DNA of 7,530 bases from Gammaproteobacteria bacterium (lineage in GTDB: Bacteria; Pseudomonadota; Gammaproteobacteria; Granulosicoccales; Granulosicoccaceae): assembly GCA_020444765.1 (NCBI GenBank), contig JAGRHW010000168.1:1-7530 (forward strand), in the 5' to 3' direction. The notes below the pieces were generated by a model. It saw only the letters and a list, made by a program, of their open reading frames with translations, searched no databases and was not told the DNA's origin. A program made the position numbers and the translations under genes. Shown one piece after another: positions 1 through 6,995 of this stretch (its first letter is position 1; the number at the start of each line of letters is the position of its first letter).

Positions 1-623
<623 letters not shown>

Positions 624-627
<4 letters not shown>

Positions 628-1343
628 GGGCCGATCCGCAAAGGTGCTGGGCTATAGTTCCGGCAGCCGGCAGCGGCAGCCGCATGAATGCCGGTCTGCC
701 CAAGCAATATCTGGAACTGCACGGCCGGACCGTGCTCGCCCGTTCCCTGAGCGTCCTGCTGACCTGCGACAGAATCAACGCCGTTGTGATTGCACTGGCG
801 GAGACTGATCCCTACTGGCCAGAGCTGGCGGAATCACGCGACAGCAGAGTTCACACGGTAATCGGTGCGTCAAGCCGGGCCGGTTCTGTGCTCAATGCGC
901 TGAATTATCTTGATGGCAAGGCGGCCCTTGATGATCTGGTGCTGGTGCATGATGCGGCGCGTCCGTGTCTGCGCGCTGCGGATCTGCAAAAATTGCTGGA
1001 TGCGGTCGAGGATACGGTCGGCGGTCTGCTGGCGCTACCGGTCCACGATACCATGAAGCGCAGCGACGCCGCCGGTCTGATTCTGGAAACCGTTTCGCGT
1101 GAGCATTTATGGCATGCTCAGACACCGCAATGCTTTGCCTTCGGACCTCTGCGGGAAGCACTCGAAACCGCTTTGCACGATGGGCTTGTCATCACCGACG
1201 AGGCCTCTGCCATGGAAGCCGCCGGTTATAAGCCGTTGCTGGTTGAGGGCAGCCCCGACAATATCAAGATCACCCGGCCGGCTGATTTGCAACTGGCGAA
1301 ACTGTATCTGTCGCTGGCCGCAACGGAGCTTGGAGATGACTAA
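624..1343 (+). CDS. ispD: 2-C-methyl-D-erythritol 4-phosphate cytidylyltransferase
   Basis: IspD is a cytosolic enzyme of the MEP isoprenoid pathway. It joins CTP and methylerythritol phosphate to make CDP-methylerythritol. The 239-residue length is normal for the family. The glycine-rich CTP loop PAAGSGSRM is at 13-21, and R20 and K27 (in GLPKQYL) match the catalytic Arg/Lys of the E. coli enzyme. Also visible are the RAGSV segment near 85-89, [10 protein letters not shown] at 107-116, PVHDTMKR at 139-146, TPQCF at 167-171, ITDEASAME at 190-198 and the C-terminal [10 protein letters not shown] around 213-222 with the conserved Lys at 215. The ATG at 624 overlaps the ftsB stop by 4 bases, and the gene's stop overlaps the ispF start by 8 bases. 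The ispD-ispF pair carries out non-consecutive steps of the pathway (IspE acts between them) and is commonly adjacent or fused. No key residue is missing. Confidence 0.98.
1325..1328 (+). promoter_or_regulatory. Ribosome binding site of ispF
   Basis: GGAG lies 7 bases before the ATG at 1336, inside the last codons of ispD. A second GGAG at 1332-1335 is directly against the ATG and too close to act. This site supports the 1336 start, although the open frame extends much further upstream as a meaningless overlap with ispD. Confidence 0.55.
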
Positions 1344-1833
1344 TCTCAGAATCGGCAACGGCTATGATGTGCACGCTTTCGAAGCCGGCGATCATGTCGT
1401 ACTCGGCGGTGTGAAGATTCCTTTTTCATCCGGCCTCAAAGCGCACTCAGACGGCGACGTGGCGATTCATGCCCTGTGTGACGCCTTGCTCGGGGCGGCG
1501 GCGCTCGGCGATATCGGTCGGCACTTTCCGGACAATGACGTACAGTACAGCGCCATCGACAGCCGGGTGTTGCTGCGCAGGGTTGCCGGTCTGCTGCAGG
1601 AAAGCGGCTTCAGTTGCGTCAATATCGATCTGACGATCATCGCCGAAGCGCCGAAGATGGCACCGCATATCGAGGCCATGCGAAAAAACCTGGCCGATGA
1701 TCTGGGTCTGTCGCTCGATACCGTCAGCGTCAAAGCGACCACCACGGAAAAACTCGGTTTTACCGGACGCGGCGAGGGAATTGCCGCCAGCGCGGTCGCC
1801 TTGCTGGAAAAAAATTCATCGTCCGGACATTGA
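1336..1833 (+). CDS. ispF: 2-C-methyl-D-erythritol 2,4-cyclodiphosphate synthase
   Basis: IspF converts CDP-methylerythritol 2-phosphate to the 2,4-cyclodiphosphate with release of CMP, the fifth step of the MEP pathway. It is normally a trimer with a zinc ion at each active site. The protein has 165 residues, close to the usual 155-165. The N-terminal [11 protein letters not shown] gives the zinc ligands D11 and H13; the block [19 protein letters not shown] at 36-54 supplies the third ligand, H45. GDIGRHFPD, the [10 protein letters not shown] segment and the [18 protein letters not shown]-terminal motif are all present. The ATG at 1336 gives the canonical start with a good ribosome site. An upstream open frame in the same phase runs through ispD but carries no conserved sequence. 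A short serine-rich tail ends the protein, and 21 bases separate it from nagZ. Confidence 0.98.
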   Translation: MTNLRIGNGYDVHAFEAGDHVVLGGVKIPFSSGLKAHSDGDVAIHALCDALLGAAALGDIGRHFPDNDVQYSAIDSRVLLRRVAGLLQESGFSCVNIDLTIIAEAPKMAPHIEAMRKNLADDLGLSLDTVSVKATTTEKLGFTGRGEGIAASAVALLEKNSSSGH

Positions 1834-1854
1834 CGGTTACAGACGGATTTCCCC

Positions 1855-2898
1855 ATGTCGTTTAATACAACTATAGGCAAGCACGCATTCGGTCCCTTGA
1901 TGATCGATATCGAGGGCACGGAGCTGTCCGAAACCGAACGCAGCTGGCTGGCTGATTGGCGGGTAGGCGGGGTGATTCTGTTCACGAGGAATTTTGACTC
2001 GCGTGAGCAGATCGCAAATCTTGTCGCTTCGATACGCACTGCCAGTGAATCGCCGCTGTTGATCGCGATTGATCATGAAGGCGGGCGGGTGCAGCGTTTC
2101 CGGGACGGTTTCAGCGCGATTCCGCCGATGCGAAAGCTCGGCGAATTGTATGATCGTTCTCCGGCGGAAGCCGAGCAGGCGGCGCGTATCCTTGGCGGCG
2201 TACTGGCGGCGGAACTAGCCGCGATAGATATCGACTTCAGTTTTACCCCGGTCGTCGATGTTGATACCGGCAATTCAGGGGTTATCGGTGACCGGGCCTT
2301 TCATGGTTCGCCGCAAATAATCTCCAGACTTGCAAAATCATTGATGGAGGGGCTTCATCAGGCCGGCATGGCTGCGGTGGCCAAACATTTTCCGGGACAC
2401 GGCTTCGTGGCTGCCGACTCGCATCTCGAACTGCCGGTCGACCCGCGAACGCTGGAGGCGATTCGCGAGCAGGACTTATTGCCGTTCCGTGAACTGGCTG
2501 AGGCCGGCGTGGAAGGGGTGATGCCCGCGCATGTGGTATATGAAAATATCGATCCCCTGCCGGCCGGTTTTTCGGCATTCTGGATCGGTCGTATCTTACG
2601 CCGGGAATGCGGATTCGACGGTGCGGTATTCAGCGACGATCTGAGCATGCAGGGAGCGGTCAGTATGGGGTCATCTTTGCAAAGAGCCAGACTTGCGCTT
2701 GAGGCCGGCTGCGACATGCTGCTGGTGTGCAATGATCATTCGGCAGTGGCTGAAATCCTTGAAGGTATTGACGTACAGGCGGATGAGCAGCGCACAGCGC
2801 GGTTGGCGAAATTACAACGGCGTGACTCGTCCGGAATAAGCACTTTTCGCGTAAGCGCCGCTCAGGGGTTTGCGGATACAATTTCCGCACTTGCATAA
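1855..2898 (+). CDS. nagZ: Beta-N-acetylhexosaminidase NagZ (GH3 family)
   Basis: NagZ is a cytosolic glycoside hydrolase that removes N-acetylglucosamine from 1,6-anhydro-muropeptides during peptidoglycan recycling. In bacteria with inducible AmpC its products influence beta-lactamase expression; no ampC or ampR is visible here. The 347 residues are typical of the short single-domain GH3 form. Visible motifs are GPLMIDIEG near the start, GGVILFTRNF at 38-47, AIDHEGGRVQRF at 71-82, the substrate-binding KHFPGHG at 177-183, DSH at 188-190 (the Asp-His dyad acting as acid/base in NagZ enzymes) and FSDDLSM at 259-265, where D261 fits the GH3 nucleophile. There is no signal peptide, consistent with a cytoplasmic enzyme. 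A weak CGGA at 1844-1847 is 7 bases before the ATG. It lies 21 bases after ispF and 22 bases before the phosphorylase, so it is probably in the same transcript. Confidence 0.96.
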   Translation: MSFNTTIGKHAFGPLMIDIEGTELSETERSWLADWRVGGVILFTRNFDSREQIANLVASIRTASESPLLIAIDHEGGRVQRFRDGFSAIPPMRKLGELYDRSPAEAEQAARILGGVLAAELAAIDIDFSFTPVVDVDTGNSGVIGDRAFHGSPQIISRLAKSLMEGLHQAGMAAVAKHFPGHGFVAADSHLELPVDPRTLEAIREQDLLPFRELAEAGVEGVMPAHVVYENIDPLPAGFSAFWIGRILRRECGFDGAVFSDDLSMQGAVSMGSSLQRARLALEAGCDMLLVCNDHSAVAEILEGIDVQADEQRTARLAKLQRRDSSGISTFRVSAAQGFADTISALA

Positions 2899-2920
2899 AA
2901 CGACACGAGAGCTGACAGAC

Positions 2921-3679
2921 ATGGCAGATATCGCAATTATCGGAGGCACCGGGCTGACCAATATGCAAGGCCTGACCATTACTTCGAGAGAAATGGTCAA
3001 GACGCCGTACGGCTCACCGTCCGGGCCGGTGACCAACGGCATGTTGTTTGGCAAGGAAGTCACCTTCCTCGCGCGCCACGGCCACAATCACATGATTCCG
3101 CCGCACAAGATCAATTACCGGGCGAACCTCTGGGCCTTGCATTCGATCGGCGTCAAACGCATTTTCGCCATTGGTGCAGTGGGTGGTATTTCGCCGGACT
3201 GCAAGCCCACGAGCATCGTGATCCCCGACCAGATCATCGACTACAGCTATGGTCGCGAGCATACGTTTTATGACTGCAATTCTGATAATCTGGAGCATAT
3301 CGGTTTCTCCTATCCTTATTCGGAGAAATTGCGCCAGGCCCTGATCGAGGGCGCGAAACAGACCGATGTTGCACTGGTCGAAACGGGGACCTACGGCATC
3401 ACCCAGGGGCCACGCCTGGAAACCGCGGCCGAGATCAAACGCATGGCACGTGATGGTTGCACGATCGTCGGAATGACCGGCATGCCGGAAGCAGCGCTGG
3501 CGAGAGAACTGGGCCTGGAATATGCCGTGCTCACCATGGTGGTAAACTGGGCTGCGGGCCTGGAAGCGCAGGAAATAGACTTCAACGAAGTGCAGGGCTT
3601 TATAGAAAAAGGCGCCGAAGAGGTGCGAAAGGTATTGCAAAGTACCTTTGCCAACTGGAACAACCGAGCGCGTGATTGA
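2921..3679 (+). CDS. mtnP: S-methyl-5'-thioinosine/thioadenosine phosphorylase (PNP/MTAP family)
   Basis: This is a purine nucleoside phosphorylase of the MTAP type, cleaving a methylthio-nucleoside with phosphate to give a purine base and 5-methylthioribose-1-phosphate for purine and methionine salvage. The 252-residue protein has the phosphate loop IGGTGL at 7-12, ARHGHNHMIPPHKINYRANL at 51-70, GAVGGI at 85-90, TQGPRLET at 161-168 and GMTGMPEAALARELGLEYA at 184-202. MTAPs that use methylthioadenosine have a base-selecting Asp-x-Asp pair after the last beta strand. Here that place reads VVNWAAG (207-213), with N209 and A211, as in the Pseudomonas methylthioinosine phosphorylase downstream of nagZ. 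A 6-oxopurine substrate (methylthioinosine) is therefore the better guess. The ATG at 2921 gives the canonical MADIAIIGGTG start; the open frame reaches back to 2870 inside nagZ without homology. A weak CGAGAG lies at 2906-2911. Confidence 0.93.
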   Translation: MADIAIIGGTGLTNMQGLTITSREMVKTPYGSPSGPVTNGMLFGKEVTFLARHGHNHMIPPHKINYRANLWALHSIGVKRIFAIGAVGGISPDCKPTSIVIPDQIIDYSYGREHTFYDCNSDNLEHIGFSYPYSEKLRQALIEGAKQTDVALVETGTYGITQGPRLETAAEIKRMARDGCTIVGMTGMPEAALARELGLEYAVLTMVVNWAAGLEAQEIDFNEVQGFIEKGAEEVRKVLQSTFANWNNRARD

Positions 3680-3738
3680 TTTTTCCAGACCGTTTTGTGG
3701 CCGGATAAAAAGAGCCGCTTTGGCTTGAATACATTCAA

Positions 3739-4737
3739 ATGAATGCCGGACCGCTTGACAGAAAATTCTCCGTCGCACCAATGATGGATCTGACCGACCG
3801 TCATTTCCGTTATCTGTTTCGATTGATTTCTCCACACGCCTTGTTGTATTCCGAGATGCTGACGGCGCCCGCGGTGATTCACGGTGACCGTGAGTACCTG
3901 CTGGGTTTCAGCGGGGAGGAGCATCCGCTGGCCTTGCAGCTCGGTGGCAGCGATCCTGTGCAGCTGGTCGAAGCCAGCCGGATCGCCGAGCAGTTCGGGT
4001 ATGACGAGATCAACCTGAATTGCGGCTGTCCGAGCGACCGGGTGCAGTCGGGCAACTTCGGGGCCTGTCTGATGGCCGATCCGCGGCTGGTTGCCGACTG
4101 TCTTGATAAGATGCAGCAGGCGGTTTCGGTTCCGGTAACCGTCAAGTGTCGTATTGGTATCGATCGTCGTGACAGTTTTGACGAGTTGCTGGACTTTGTT
4201 CAAGTCTTGTATGAGGCGGGCTGCCGGGTTTTTATTATTCATGCGCGAAAAGCCTGGCTTGACGGCCTGAGTCCGCGTGAAAATCGCGATATTCCACCCT
4301 TGCGTTATGATTTTGTCTATCGGATAAAACAGCTTTTCCCTTCGTGCACTATTGTTATCAACGGCGGTATTAAAACCCGTGAGGATGTCGTCACGCACCT
4401 GCAGCATGTGGATGGCGTCATGCTCGGTCGTGAAGCTTATTACAACCCCTGGGGGATGGTGGATATCCTCAAGGAGTTTTACGATTATGCGCTGGAAGAC
4501 CGCAAGCAACTGGTTGAGCAGTATCTTGCGTATATGCTGCGGCAAACCGGACAAGGAGTACCGTTGTCACGCATGACGCGCCATTTGATAGCACTTTACC
4601 AGGCGGTACCCGGCGCCCGTGCCTGGCGGCGCTGCCTGAGTGAAAACGTGCGTGATACGACTTCCGTGGAAGCCCTGGTTCGTGAGGCTTTGTCCGCCGT
4701 TGAAGACCGGGCGCCGGACAGGGTGGCTTGCCGGTGA
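3739..4737 (+). CDS. dusA: tRNA-dihydrouridine(20/20a) synthase DusA
   Basis: DusA is an FMN-dependent flavoenzyme that reduces uridine at positions 20 and 20a of the tRNA D-loop. The 332-residue protein opens with FSVAPMMDLTDRHFRYLFR, followed by SEMLTAPAVIHGDRE and HPLALQLGGSDP. The NLNCGCPSDRVQSGNFGACLM block at about 92-112 contains C97, the catalytic cysteine position. VKCRIGID at 135-142 (K136), HARKAWLDGLSP at 168-179, VINGGI at 206-211 and GREAY at 230-234 are flavin and tRNA contacts typical of DusA rather than DusB or DusC. The ATG at 3739 gives a normal N-terminus, but no ribosome binding sequence is visible before it. It is 59 bases from the previous gene, the widest gap in this part of the run, so a separate promoter is possible. 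The stop overlaps the GTG start of the ABC transporter. Confidence 0.97.
   Translation: MNAGPLDRKFSVAPMMDLTDRHFRYLFRLISPHALLYSEMLTAPAVIHGDREYLLGFSGEEHPLALQLGGSDPVQLVEASRIAEQFGYDEINLNCGCPSDRVQSGNFGACLMADPRLVADCLDKMQQAVSVPVTVKCRIGIDRRDSFDELLDFVQVLYEAGCRVFIIHARKAWLDGLSPRENRDIPPLRYDFVYRIKQLFPSCTIVINGGIKTREDVVTHLQHVDGVMLGREAYYNPWGMVDILKEFYDYALEDRKQLVEQYLAYMLRQTGQGVPLSRMTRHLIALYQAVPGARAWRRCLSENVRDTTSVEALVREALSAVEDRAPDRVACR
4720..4726 (+). promoter_or_regulatory. Ribosome binding site of the ABC transporter gene
   Basis: AGGGTGG lies 7 bases before the GTG at 4734 but only one base before the alternative TTG at 4728. The spacing favours GTG 4734, which also makes a GTGA overlap with the dusA stop. 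Confidence 0.4.
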
Positions 4738-6578
4738 TCGCTCCGCATGCCCGGTTCGACGCACCGAGTCAGAATCGCAAGGATTTACAGAATCTGCGTA
4801 AGCTGTCGCCGTATATCTGGTCGTTCAAGGGCCGGGTGTTCTGGGCCATGGCGTGTCTGCTGATCAGCAAGTTTGCCGTGGTCGGGGTGCCGATGGTCTT
4901 GAAAGAGATCATCAATGTCCTCGACGTGCCGGACGATGTACAGTTTATCGCGATACCGGTTTTTCTGGTTGCGGCCTATGGCGGGCTGCGGATCGCCAGC
5001 TCCCTGTTCAATGAACTCCGGGATGTCTTGTTTACCCGCGTCAGGTATCACGCCATGCATCGGCTGTCGATGGATGTGCTGTCGCATTTACACAGTCTGT
5101 CGCTGCGTTTTCATCTCGACCGGCGCACCGGTGAGGTCAGCCGGGATCTCGAGCGTGGCGCGCGCAGCCTGAGTTCGATTCTCAATTATCTGGTTTTCAA
5201 TATCATTCCCACGGTTGCCGAATTCGCGCTGGTGGCGGTGATTCTCCTGGGACAATACAACAGCTCGTATGTGCTGATCATCGCTGTGACGGTGGCGGTT
5301 TATATCGTCTTCACCTTGCGTTATTCCGGCTGGCGCATGCAGTTCCGCCATGCCATGAACCGGCACGAATCCGCAGCCAGCGGCAGGGCTGTGGACAGCC
5401 TGCTGAACTATGAGTCGGTCAAGTACTTCAACAACGAGGCGCTTGAACTTGCCGCTTACGATAAGGATTTGCAAGCCTGGTCACAGGCCGCCGATAAAAG
5501 CCAGACCACGATGTCGATTCTCAATTTCGGCCAGGCGACAATCGTTTCTCTCGGTGTGTCGGCAATCATCTATCTCGCCACCAGCGAAGTGTCGAACGGC
5601 AGTATAAGTCTCGGTGACCTGGTCATGATCAACGCTCTGATGCTGCAGTTGTTCGTGCCGCTGAACATTCTTGGCATCGTTTATCGCAGTCTGCAGTATT
5701 CGCTGGCGGATATGGATCAGGCGATCAAGCTGCTGGAAAAAACGCCGGAAATCCAGGATGCACCCGATGCCATGCCACTGCGTGTCGAGCAACCGACGAT
5801 CGAATTCCGCCAGGTTTGTTTTTCCTACCATCACGATCGGCCGATTCTGCGGGATGTCAGCTTCAAGGTTAACGCCGGTGAAAAAGTCGCCGTGGTCGGG
5901 CCGTCAGGGGCGGGTAAATCGACGATTGCGCGTCTGCTGTTCCGTTTTTACGATCCGGATTCGGGGCAGGTGCTAGTCGATGGGCAGGATGTTAAACGGG
6001 TCAGCCAGCACAGTTTGCGCAAAAACCTCGGCGTGGTTCCGCAGGATACGGTGCTGTTCAACGATACCGTCAGATACAACATCGCCTACGCCCGTCCCGA
6101 CGCGTCGCTTGAGGAAATCCGCCAGGCCGCGAAGGATGCCAGTCTCGACGGCTTTATCGATTCGCTGCCCGACGGTTATGAAACCGTAGTCGGTGAGCGC
6201 GGGCTGAAGCTCTCAGGCGGTGAAAAACAGCGTATGGCGATAGCCCGGGTCATTCTCAAAAATCCGCCGATCATGGTGTTCGATGAGGCGACATCGAGTC
6301 TCGATACGCGCTCTGAGCAGGCGATCCTGCAAACCCTCAATACAACCGCCAATCGCACGACGACGCTGGTGATTGCCCATCGTTTATCAACGATCGTCGA
6401 TGCGGACCGGATTATCGTGCTGGACGGCGGTCGTATCGCCGAGACCGGCAGTCACGAACAGCTGCTGGAAAAAGACGGCCTTTACGCGCAGCTCTGGCGG
6501 CTGCAGAAAAACGAGAAACCACCGGCCGCCGGCGGATCGCTGGAAGACAGAACTGCCGGACCGGATGAGGACGGCTGA
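4734..6578 (+). CDS. Atm1-type ABC half-transporter, fused permease and ATPase
   Basis: This is an inner-membrane ABC exporter half-molecule that should act as a homodimer. The N-terminal half (about 30-325) is the transmembrane domain with about six helices. It carries the Atm1/HMT1 family segment LHSLSLRFHLDRRTGEVSRD near 119-138 and SLLNYESVKYFNNE near 222-235. The nucleotide-binding domain has Walker A GPSGAGKST (389-397), a Q-loop VVPQD, signature LSGGEKQR (493-500), Walker B IMVFDEATSSLD with catalytic Glu 518, and the H-loop AHRLST (H549), so it looks fully active. Family members export glutathione-linked compounds: Atm1 serves mitochondrial Fe-S/thiol export and bacterial relatives move glutathione conjugates and metal-thiol complexes. 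The substrate here is inferred, not seen. I chose GTG 4734 (614 residues) for its 4-base overlap with dusA and better ribosome-site spacing; TTG 4728 would add two residues. A polar tail of about 20 residues ends the protein. Confidence 0.93.
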   Translation: MIAPHARFDAPSQNRKDLQNLRKLSPYIWSFKGRVFWAMACLLISKFAVVGVPMVLKEIINVLDVPDDVQFIAIPVFLVAAYGGLRIASSLFNELRDVLFTRVRYHAMHRLSMDVLSHLHSLSLRFHLDRRTGEVSRDLERGARSLSSILNYLVFNIIPTVAEFALVAVILLGQYNSSYVLIIAVTVAVYIVFTLRYSGWRMQFRHAMNRHESAASGRAVDSLLNYESVKYFNNEALELAAYDKDLQAWSQAADKSQTTMSILNFGQATIVSLGVSAIIYLATSEVSNGSISLGDLVMINALMLQLFVPLNILGIVYRSLQYSLADMDQAIKLLEKTPEIQDAPDAMPLRVEQPTIEFRQVCFSYHHDRPILRDVSFKVNAGEKVAVVGPSGAGKSTIARLLFRFYDPDSGQVLVDGQDVKRVSQHSLRKNLGVVPQDTVLFNDTVRYNIAYARPDASLEEIRQAAKDASLDGFIDSLPDGYETVVGERGLKLSGGEKQRMAIARVILKNPPIMVFDEATSSLDTRSEQAILQTLNTTANRTTTLVIAHRLSTIVDADRIIVLDGGRIAETGSHEQLLEKDGLYAQLWRLQKNEKPPAAGGSLEDRTAGPDEDG

Positions 6579-6624
6579 GTAATCCCAATGGGTGGCTTGT
6601 GGAGATAGCGGGGATTGGTTAGCC
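6573..6624 (+). other. Imperfect 14-pair inverted repeat spanning the transporter stop codon
   Basis: Bases 6573-6586 (GGCTGAGTAATCCC) can pair with 6611-6624 (GGGATTGGTTAGCC). This gives 14 positions with one G-G mismatch and two G-U wobbles, closing a 24-base loop. The stem includes the transporter stop codon and ends 20 bases before the strong ribosome site of the next gene. No run of T follows, so it is not a standard intrinsic terminator. It could be an RNA processing or stability element between the two genes, or chance. A small competing hairpin CCCAATGGG (6584-6592) overlaps it. Confidence 0.35.
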
Positions 6625-6644
6625 TTCTCGGCCATTGAGTTTTC

Positions 6645-6650
6645 AGGAGG
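6645..6650 (+). promoter_or_regulatory. Strong ribosome binding site deciding the S24-like gene start
   Basis: AGGAGG is a near-perfect Shine-Dalgarno sequence located 8 bases before TTG 6659. The other in-frame TTG, at 6635, lies upstream of this motif and would place it inside the coding region. This is the clearest ribosome site in the window. Confidence 0.75.
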
Positions 6651-6658
6651 GCCAGGCC

Positions 6659-6979
6659 TTGGACCAGAATATAGGCGGCTGCGGCAGCAGCGAACCTTTT
6701 GCCTTACGGGTCACCGACAGCAGCATGGAGCCGGAGTTTGATAACGGCGCGATCATTATTATCGATCCCGCCGGGGTGATAGAAGACGGTTGTTACGTGC
6801 TGGCGACTGTCGATGGCGAATACATCTTCCGCCAGTTACGGATCAATGACGGGGCCTGGAGCCTGCACGCCCTGGAAGCCGGCCACCCGGTGCTGGAGAT
6901 CGAAGGGATCAATGCAGTTGACGGGGTTATCGTGCAAAGGGCCGGCACCAAACGCAGTTATCACAAGCATTACACCTGA
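6659..6979 (+). CDS. Stand-alone LexA/S24-like domain protein, probably not self-cleaving
   Basis: The 106-residue protein matches the C-terminal peptidase-like fold of LexA, UmuD and phage repressors, without any helix-turn-helix. The order is as in that family: FALRVTDSSMEPEF at 14-27 holds the Ser-Met motif with S22 at the nucleophile position, NGAIIIID at 29-36 follows, then DGCYVLATVDGEYIFRQL at 43-60. In LexA the last stretch reads with a catalytic Lys (VKRL); here that place is R58. The Ser/Lys dyad is thus incomplete. The C-terminal GVIVQRAG at 89-96 fits the end of the fold, and a basic His-rich tail ends in HKHYT. TTG 6659 is preferred because of the strong ribosome site; starting at 6635 would add 8 residues. 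It is 80 bases after the transporter and convergent with the rhodanese gene. Its role is unknown: a binding or sensing domain, or a partner protein, are possibilities. Confidence 0.8.
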   Translation: MDQNIGGCGSSEPFALRVTDSSMEPEFDNGAIIIIDPAGVIEDGCYVLATVDGEYIFRQLRINDGAWSLHALEAGHPVLEIEGINAVDGVIVQRAGTKRSYHKHYT

Positions 6980-6988
6980 CAAGGTGTA
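6971..6988. terminator. Perfect 6-bp inverted repeat between convergent genes
   Basis: TACACC (6971-6976) and GGTGTA (6983-6988) are perfect complements around the loop TGACAA, which contains the S24-like gene's stop codon. The repeat sits at the meeting point of two convergent genes, where a bidirectional terminator would be expected. On the + strand the nearest T run (7007-7012) is 18 bases away and inside the rhodanese gene; on the - strand no T run follows. Terminator function is therefore only a suggestion. Confidence 0.3.
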
Positions 6989-6995
6989 TGACTGA

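Noticed and set aside
1099..1335. Upstream extension of the ispF reading frame inside ispD, suggesting an IspDF-like fusion or a longer protein
   Set aside because: The extension is ispD read in another frame and has no IspD homology. The canonical IspF start at 1336 has a ribosome site, so these are two separate genes.
1467..2039. Reverse-strand open frame of 190 codons spanning the ispF-nagZ junction
   Set aside because: It is antisense to the conserved motifs of both genes, and its Ser/Arg-rich composition is typical of shadow translation.
3676..3709. Possible promoter for dusA: TTGATT (3676-3681) with GATAAA (3704-3709)
   Set aside because: The spacing of 22 bases is too long for a normal sigma-70 promoter, the -10 match is poor, and no better pair was found.
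3014..3835. Reverse-strand open frame of 273 codons opposite the phosphorylase gene
   Set aside because: It is antisense to a well-conserved enzyme, its translation has no coherent motif, and it overlaps another spurious reverse frame.
3391..4554. Long reverse-strand open frame of 387 codons opposite the phosphorylase and dusA genes
   Set aside because: Both + strand genes in this interval carry full conserved motifs. The reverse frame has no recognisable domain and is a typical antisense by-product of GC-rich codon usage.
6659..6979. Reading the S24-like gene as evidence of an integrated prophage
   Set aside because: No integrase, other phage genes, attachment repeats or tRNA junction is visible, and the flanking genes are ordinary chromosomal ones.
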